From assembly GCA_005799065.1 (NCBI GenBank), contig SYHW01000006.1, positions 1 to 38,915 on the forward strand: DNA of 38,915 bases, read 5' to 3'. The notes below the pieces were generated by a model. That model did no database searches. It was given only the letters and a program-made list of their open reading frames with translations, and was not told the origin of the DNA. Made by a program: the position numbers and the translations under genes. This DNA is from Bacteroidota bacterium (GTDB taxonomy: Bacteria; Bacteroidota; Bacteroidia; UBA7662). Numbering within the stretch: the first letter of the stretch is position 1; each line of letters starts with the position of its first letter. Positions 33,801 through 38,915 of the stretch are shown in pieces.

Positions 33801-33888
33801 CACCTTCCAGAAAACTAAAACTCAACTGATACAGGCACACTACCATGAAGGCGTATACCAAAAATTTAATTGCTCCTTTATTTTTCAT
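30871..33888 (-). CDS. secDF: Fused protein translocase subunit SecDF
   Basis: A 1005-residue inner-membrane protein that joins SecD (~1-690) to SecF (~700-1005), as is usual in Bacteroidota. SecD marks: the first helix ([19 protein letters not shown]), [15 protein letters not shown], the P1 region [23 protein letters not shown], and the membrane block [24 protein letters not shown]. SecF marks: [19 protein letters not shown], and [22 protein letters not shown]. SecDF uses proton motive force to pull proteins out of the SecYEG channel after SecA. A Ser/Thr/Ala-rich insert around residues 255-330 ([20 protein letters not shown]) is an unstructured loop. Start codon chosen at the membrane-helix N-terminus. 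Confidence 0.97.
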   Translation of the reverse strand: [1005 protein letters not shown]

Positions 33889-34035
33889 AAAATTTTATTT
33901 TTATAATATTGATTAGAATTATTTCGTTATGTCCTATTGCATTTCCTCAAAATGAGATCGACCAAGTATACCGAAATCAGGCCAATCACGTCGCTTGCAA
34001 TTAGCCCTTTCGGGGGTTACTCGAAACGAAGCGGT

Positions 34036-34521
34036 TCAAGGAGCCTGGGCCGGCATAATACAGGTAAACCATGTACGCAGACGCAACGTTCGTTGCAGCA
34101 ACTGGCTAACAAGCCAACTGGTATAATGCTGATCGCTGAAGATATGAAGACCACAGCCATTCAACTCGTTCAAAAACCAGTTGATGAGCGTGCTAGAACT
34201 GGCAGTTCCCGAATAAACTACAGCATTAAGGGAAGCAGAGGGGGCTGCTGAAAGAAAAAGCGGACTTTGAACCGGGATATTTGGCTCCTTCGAATCAGAT
34301 TCCTGTTGTGCATCTTTGGATTTCTTGTTGCATTCTGAATCTTGGCCCTGATGCCCTGCCAATTCATGGGTGCCAAACCCTTGGGCATTTCCATTCCTGT
34401 TTTGATCAGAACATGAATCGTACTGATTAAACAATGGGGTCTGGACCCACCCACCCCATGACCCTAAGAGTCCAGGGAGGAGAAGCAGCCAAACCCAAAC
34501 AGCTGTATTTTTCAATGCCAT
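34036..34521 (-). CDS. Small exported hypothetical protein
   Basis: If translated from the ATG at 34521 the product is 161 residues and begins with a good signal peptide (MALKNTAVWVWLLLLPGLLGSWG). The ORF-track start at 34677 would extend over the ABC-F start and is rejected. The mature part has a polar Asn/Gln/Ser-rich stretch (CSDQNRNGNAQGFG, KKSKDAQQESDSKEP), then a less polar C-terminal half with two Cys (ELNGCGLHIF, FTCIMPAQAP). I recognise no family. Divergent from the ABC-F gene and 147 bp upstream of secDF on the same strand. The call rests on the signal peptide and on the lack of a better ORF; it could be spurious. Confidence 0.5.
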   Translation of the reverse strand: MALKNTAVWVWLLLLPGLLGSWGGWVQTPLFNQYDSCSDQNRNGNAQGFGTHELAGHQGQDSECNKKSKDAQQESDSKEPNIPVQSPLFLSAAPSASLNAVVYSGTASSSTLINWFLNELNGCGLHIFSDQHYTSWLVSQLLQRTLRLRTWFTCIMPAQAP

Positions 34522-34584
34522 TTCCTGAAGAAGTGCGAAGATAAGAAATAAGGGGGACAAACGGAAAAAACGCCTCAAAATCCG

Positions 34585-34592
34585 GATATTTG
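34585..34592 (+). promoter_or_regulatory. -7-like box (GATATTTG) for the ABC-F gene
   Basis: The same GATATTTGC variant as upstream of ccmE, 17 nt before the ABC-F ATG at 34610. Confidence 0.4.
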
Positions 34593-34609
34593 CACCAAAA
34601 TTCGAAGTC

Positions 34610-36232
<1,623 letters not shown>

Positions 36233-36233
36233 T

Positions 36234-36995
36234 TTAGTATTTCAGATATGATTTTAATTTTTTTCTGATACCAGAGAAACAAATTCCGCGAGAAACACCG
36301 ACTAATAGACTTCCGCTTTTTTTGATTTCTGCGATAGGTGGCACCCAGCTAATATCTATTTGTGTTTTAGTAATTGGAACAAAAGTAAACCCAAAATCGA
36401 GACGATTTTCCAGATTTTCAGATCCATCTTTGAATCCAAATACTTCAAAGAATGTACCGAATGTTGAATTAATCGACCAATTCAAACACAATGCATACAT
36501 TCGAACGGGTTTTTCATTTTTCTGAAAATGTATCAAACCGAAGTTCGCATTCAGTGATAATCCGTTTGGTCCATTATTTATTGTAGCCAAGTAGATATCC
36601 CATGCCGGATTAGAAAATCTGTTCTCAAAACCGTTTGGCACGCTAATAATGGAGTTGGCTAAAAGTGAAATAGCTGGAATAACGGTGCGTTCTTTACAAA
36701 TCGAGTACTTTCCACCTATGGCAAATAGGTCTATATTTTTTTGCTCTTTGATTCGCTCAATAACACTATATGGTGGCTCGTAACCCGTATTGAACCTAAG
36801 TTCAATACCCGGTGCTAAATTCATTCTCAATAGCATTGACGGAAACTGAATTGATTCTAAATACAACGGCCGCTCAATAGATACTCCAAGTTCAACCTGA
36901 ATCTGTCCTCGGTTCAACACATATGGGGCATCCGCTACTCCCGGTCGGTCTGACAAAAGATCAGTGGAATAATCATTTATATTTTGTGACCACAC
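36234..36995 (-). CDS. Outer-membrane transporter-like protein, 5' end cut by the IS21 element
   Basis: A 253-codon frame with no ATG; the track start at 36995 is a GTG at the IS boundary. The N-terminus reads SQNINDYSTDLLSDRPGVADAPYVLNRGQIQVELG, which looks like the beginning of a mature exported protein: in relatives a signal peptide would stand just before SQN. The alternation of short beta strands (IELRFNTGYEP, LFAIGGKYSI, GLSLNANFGLIHF, FTFVPITKTQIDIS) and the RGQIQVELG start fit the 'MetA-pathway of phenol degradation'-type beta-barrel family (PF13557-like). The IS left end begins 2 bp away, so the signal peptide and promoter appear to have been removed and the gene is probably dead. 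AT-rich relative to its neighbours. Family call moderate; truncation is strong inference. Confidence 0.7.
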   Translation of the reverse strand: MWSQNINDYSTDLLSDRPGVADAPYVLNRGQIQVELGVSIERPLYLESIQFPSMLLRMNLAPGIELRFNTGYEPPYSVIERIKEQKNIDLFAIGGKYSICKERTVIPAISLLANSIISVPNGFENRFSNPAWDIYLATINNGPNGLSLNANFGLIHFQKNEKPVRMYALCLNWSINSTFGTFFEVFGFKDGSENLENRLDFGFTFVPITKTQIDISWVPPIAEIKKSGSLLVGVSRGICFSGIRKKLKSYLKY

Positions 36996-37012
36996 ATGTG
37001 GAAAAAACGCTG

Positions 37013-37075
37013 AAATTGACCCCCTTTCGTCGGAGTAAATTGACCCCTCTGCGTCGGAGCAAATTGACCCCCTAA
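37013..37075. repeat. IS21-type multiple terminal repeats (24-bp spacing)
   Basis: AAATTGACCCC recurs at 37013, 37037 and 37061, with a shared CGTCGGAG between the copies. IS21 ends typically carry several such repeats, thought to be transposase-binding sites. Confidence 0.85.
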
Positions 37076-37134
37076 AAAAGTGCTAAAACTGAGGTGTTGA
37101 ACGTGTTGATATTGCTTGTTAAATCACAGGCGAT

Positions 37135-38697
37135 ATGGCTAATCAACCCATCAGTATGCAAAGAATCAAACAAATTATCCGATATCACCATGAGGGCATG
37201 GCGATCAAACGAATCGTTAAGCTTACGCGGACTTCGCGAAATACAGTCAAGCAATACCTACTTAGATATAAAAAACTAGGGCTGGCTGCGGCGGAAATTG
37301 AGTCATTAGACCAATACACTCTGCATCAACTTTTTAGTGATGCCCCGCCCAAAGAATTGACCAAAAAAGATCCGAGATATGAGCGCTTAGAGCCACTATT
37401 GCCTGATATTGTTAAGGCCTTGCGAAGGCGGGGAATGACCATTGACAAGCAATGGGAAATCTATGCCAGCCGTGAAGTTGACCATTACCAACGCACACAA
37501 TTTGGTGCTTATATCAGACAATATATTGGACGAAGTAAGACTTCAATGTTGCTTGAACACAGGGCTGGCGACAAGCTTTATTGCGATTACACGGGCGATA
37601 AACTGCACCTAGTAGACACCGATACTGGTGAATTACTACCTGTTGAGGTATTTGTTGGGATACTGCCCTGTAGCCAACTCATTTATGTGAGGGCCTGCTA
37701 TAGCCAAAGCACTGAAGATTTGGTTGATTGTACCCGCCGTTGCTTAGAATATCTGGGTGGTAGTCCAGCTGCGATTGTTACTGATAATCTAAAGGCCTCA
37801 GTAATCAAAAGTAGCAAATACGAGCCTAGATTGAATCAAGCATTTGAGAGCTTCGGAGATCACAACAGCACGGCCATCCTTCCAACGCGTGCTTACAAAC
37901 CAAAGGACAAAGCACTTGTCGAGGGCGCGGTCAACTTGGTCTATCAGCGCATCTTCAGTGAGCTGGATCCATTGGTATTCATCTCTCTGGATGAACTAAA
38001 CAAGGCAATAGTGCCATTGTTAGATGCCCTAAATAGAAAATCGTTCAAGGGAGAGGAAAGTCGCTCAGAGCGCTTCGAACAAATGGAGCGTTCTTTACTC
38101 AAACCACTGCCTGAGCTTGCGTATGAATTACACCAAAGCCGCCAAGCAACGGTGATGAAAAATGGGCATGTAAACTTCAGTCCAGACAAGCATCTGTACA
38201 GTGTTCCCTTCACATATATTGGCAAGCAAGTGCGGATAGTATACACTTCGGAGGTGGTCACAGTATACCACAATTACGAGCCAATTGCACAGCACACAAG
38301 GGATTACAGGAGACTTCGTTATACCACGGATAAAAATCATTTAGCATCGAATCATCGGTTCATGAGTGAATGGAATCCAGATTTCTTTATCACAAAAGCA
38401 GCGGTATATGGAGCGAGCGTTGCTCAATATGTAGAAAAACTCATGGATAGCAAAGCTCATCCAGAACAGGGATACAAGGCATGTCTTGGGGTACTAAACC
38501 TTGCAGCCCGTGTTGGGGCTGAACGCATACAACGAGCTTGCCAGCGAGCAGATAAATACCAAAACTATAGCTATTGGGTCATTGAGGACATCCTAACCAA
38601 GAAACTGGACGAACTAGATCCTGAATCAGAAACGCTTGCAGATGAGCAGCAAACGCCTAGCCATGTGAATATTAGAGGCAACAAATACTACCAATAA
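37135..38697 (+). CDS. istA: IS21-family transposase IstA
   Basis: A 520-residue DDE transposase. The N-terminal helix-turn-helix is clear (IKQIIRYHHEGMAIKRIVKLTRTSRNTVKQYLLRYKKLGL), followed by a second DNA-binding region (LRRRGMTIDKQWEIYASREV). The catalytic core shows D in KLYCDYTGDKL, D in AAIVTDNLKASV and E in DKALVEGAVNLVYQRI. After the core comes the IstA-type beta-barrel (VNFSPDKHLYSVPFTYIGKQVRI). It appears full-length with no frameshift, so the element may be active. The istB ATG follows 9 bp after the stop. Confidence 0.96.
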   Translation: MANQPISMQRIKQIIRYHHEGMAIKRIVKLTRTSRNTVKQYLLRYKKLGLAAAEIESLDQYTLHQLFSDAPPKELTKKDPRYERLEPLLPDIVKALRRRGMTIDKQWEIYASREVDHYQRTQFGAYIRQYIGRSKTSMLLEHRAGDKLYCDYTGDKLHLVDTDTGELLPVEVFVGILPCSQLIYVRACYSQSTEDLVDCTRRCLEYLGGSPAAIVTDNLKASVIKSSKYEPRLNQAFESFGDHNSTAILPTRAYKPKDKALVEGAVNLVYQRIFSELDPLVFISLDELNKAIVPLLDALNRKSFKGEESRSERFEQMERSLLKPLPELAYELHQSRQATVMKNGHVNFSPDKHLYSVPFTYIGKQVRIVYTSEVVTVYHNYEPIAQHTRDYRRLRYTTDKNHLASNHRFMSEWNPDFFITKAAVYGASVAQYVEKLMDSKAHPEQGYKACLGVLNLAARVGAERIQRACQRADKYQNYSYWVIEDILTKKLDELDPESETLADEQQTPSHVNIRGNKYYQ

Positions 38698-38706
38698 TCA
38701 AACAAT

Positions 38707-38915
38707 ATGATACAATCAAACAACACCGAAAGAACCATTGAGCACATGCGAAGCATGAAGCTCTATGGGATGCAAAAGGCCTATCAGATGGCCATTGAAA
38801 ACCACTCGTTGGCAAATCTAACTGCCGATGAACTCATTGCTCACCTTGTAGCTCAGGAGTACGATGATAGGAAAAATCGTACAATTAGTCGTTCAGTAAA
38901 AAATGCTAAGTTCCG
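38707..38915 (+). CDS. istB: IS21-family helper ATPase IstB, 5' part only
   Basis: Open frame from the ATG at 38707 to the window edge, about 69 residues: IEHMRSMKLYGMQKAYQMAIE and DELIAHLVAQEYDDRKNRTISRSVKNAKF. This is the N-terminal helical domain of IstB, the AAA+ protein that selects the target and activates IstA. The Walker motifs lie beyond the window. Confidence 0.93.
   Translation, partial: MIQSNNTERTIEHMRSMKLYGMQKAYQMAIENHSLANLTADELIAHLVAQEYDDRKNRTISRSVKNAKF

Larger units (their letters stand above)
36997..38915 (+). mobile_element. IS21-family insertion sequence, left part
   Basis: The element starts near TGTGGAAAAAACGCTG (TG-starting end, as is usual for IS21), then carries three 24-bp-spaced end repeats, istA and the first 209 bp of istB. 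The right end and target duplication lie beyond the window. It was inserted into the gene at 36234-36995. Confidence 0.88.

Noticed and set aside
37013-37075. Fifth stop-codon-associated tandem repeat
   Set aside because: The 24-bp repeats here belong to the IS21 end and are better explained as transposase-binding sites.

Overview
The window reads as a chromosomal segment of a member of the phylum Bacteroidota. Evidence: several -7 boxes of the Bacteroidota type (TAnnTTTG), a carboxypeptidase-regulatory-like TonB-dependent receptor, an HmuY-family lipoprotein beside a second TonB receptor, a type IX secretion (T9SS) C-terminal sorting domain, a fused SecDF, a large OstA-like protein, a Lacal_2735-type small protein and a CcmE with a CxxxY motif in place of the heme-binding histidine. 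I cannot place it below phylum. Base composition looks near 50% GC by eye, with AT-richer stretches at the left edge, in the vWA two-gene islet and at the right-hand IS.

Layout. 1-1350: 3' end of a GH25 lysozyme-like gene, a zinc-ribbon protein, tRNA-His and its terminator. 1351-3768: a serine hydrolase fused to dockerin-like and FISUMP-type domains. 3832-5571 (minus): OstA-like envelope protein. 5634-8080: a GT4 glycosyltransferase overlapping a flippase-like membrane protein. 8064-8177: a 25-bp tandem array running stop-to-stop into ftcD (minus). 9952-13864: ccmE-ccmF, a DUF2520 dehydrogenase-like protein and a small coiled-coil protein. 13881-17667 (minus): TonB receptor, carotenoid ketolase (crtW) and lipoprotein glutathione peroxidase. 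17761-18462: mtgA. 18602-20032 (minus): secreted Fes-like esterase with a starch-binding-like N-domain and T9SS tail. 20139-22119: LptF/G permease and an EamA transporter. 22097-23008 (minus): DUF58. 23148-24554: GH13 lipoprotein. 24628-27509: TonB receptor plus HmuY, a probable heme-uptake operon. 27522-29567: a two-gene islet (vWA protein plus an unrecognised Cys/wHTH protein) bounded by ~37-bp direct repeats. 29583-33888: rlmI and secDF, convergent on a bidirectional terminator. 34036-36232: small exported hypothetical and an asymmetric ABC-F ATPase. 36234-38915: an outer-membrane protein gene cut by an IS21-family element (istA, 5' part of istB).

Themes. Much of the window serves the envelope: OstA and LptF/G (LPS export), MtgA (peptidoglycan), SecDF, CcmEF (heme delivery to periplasmic cytochromes), TonB receptors and HmuY, GT4 plus flippase. 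Best candidates for something undescribed: the repeat-bounded vWA / degenerate-metzincin-like wHTH module; a recurring pattern of 19-25 bp tandem repeats that overlap stop codons at four unrelated gene ends; an ABC-F ATPase in which both halves of one composite ATP site look lost; and -7 boxes only 4-8 nt from start codons, which implies leaderless or near-leaderless mRNAs. No intergenic gap exceeds about 150 bp.
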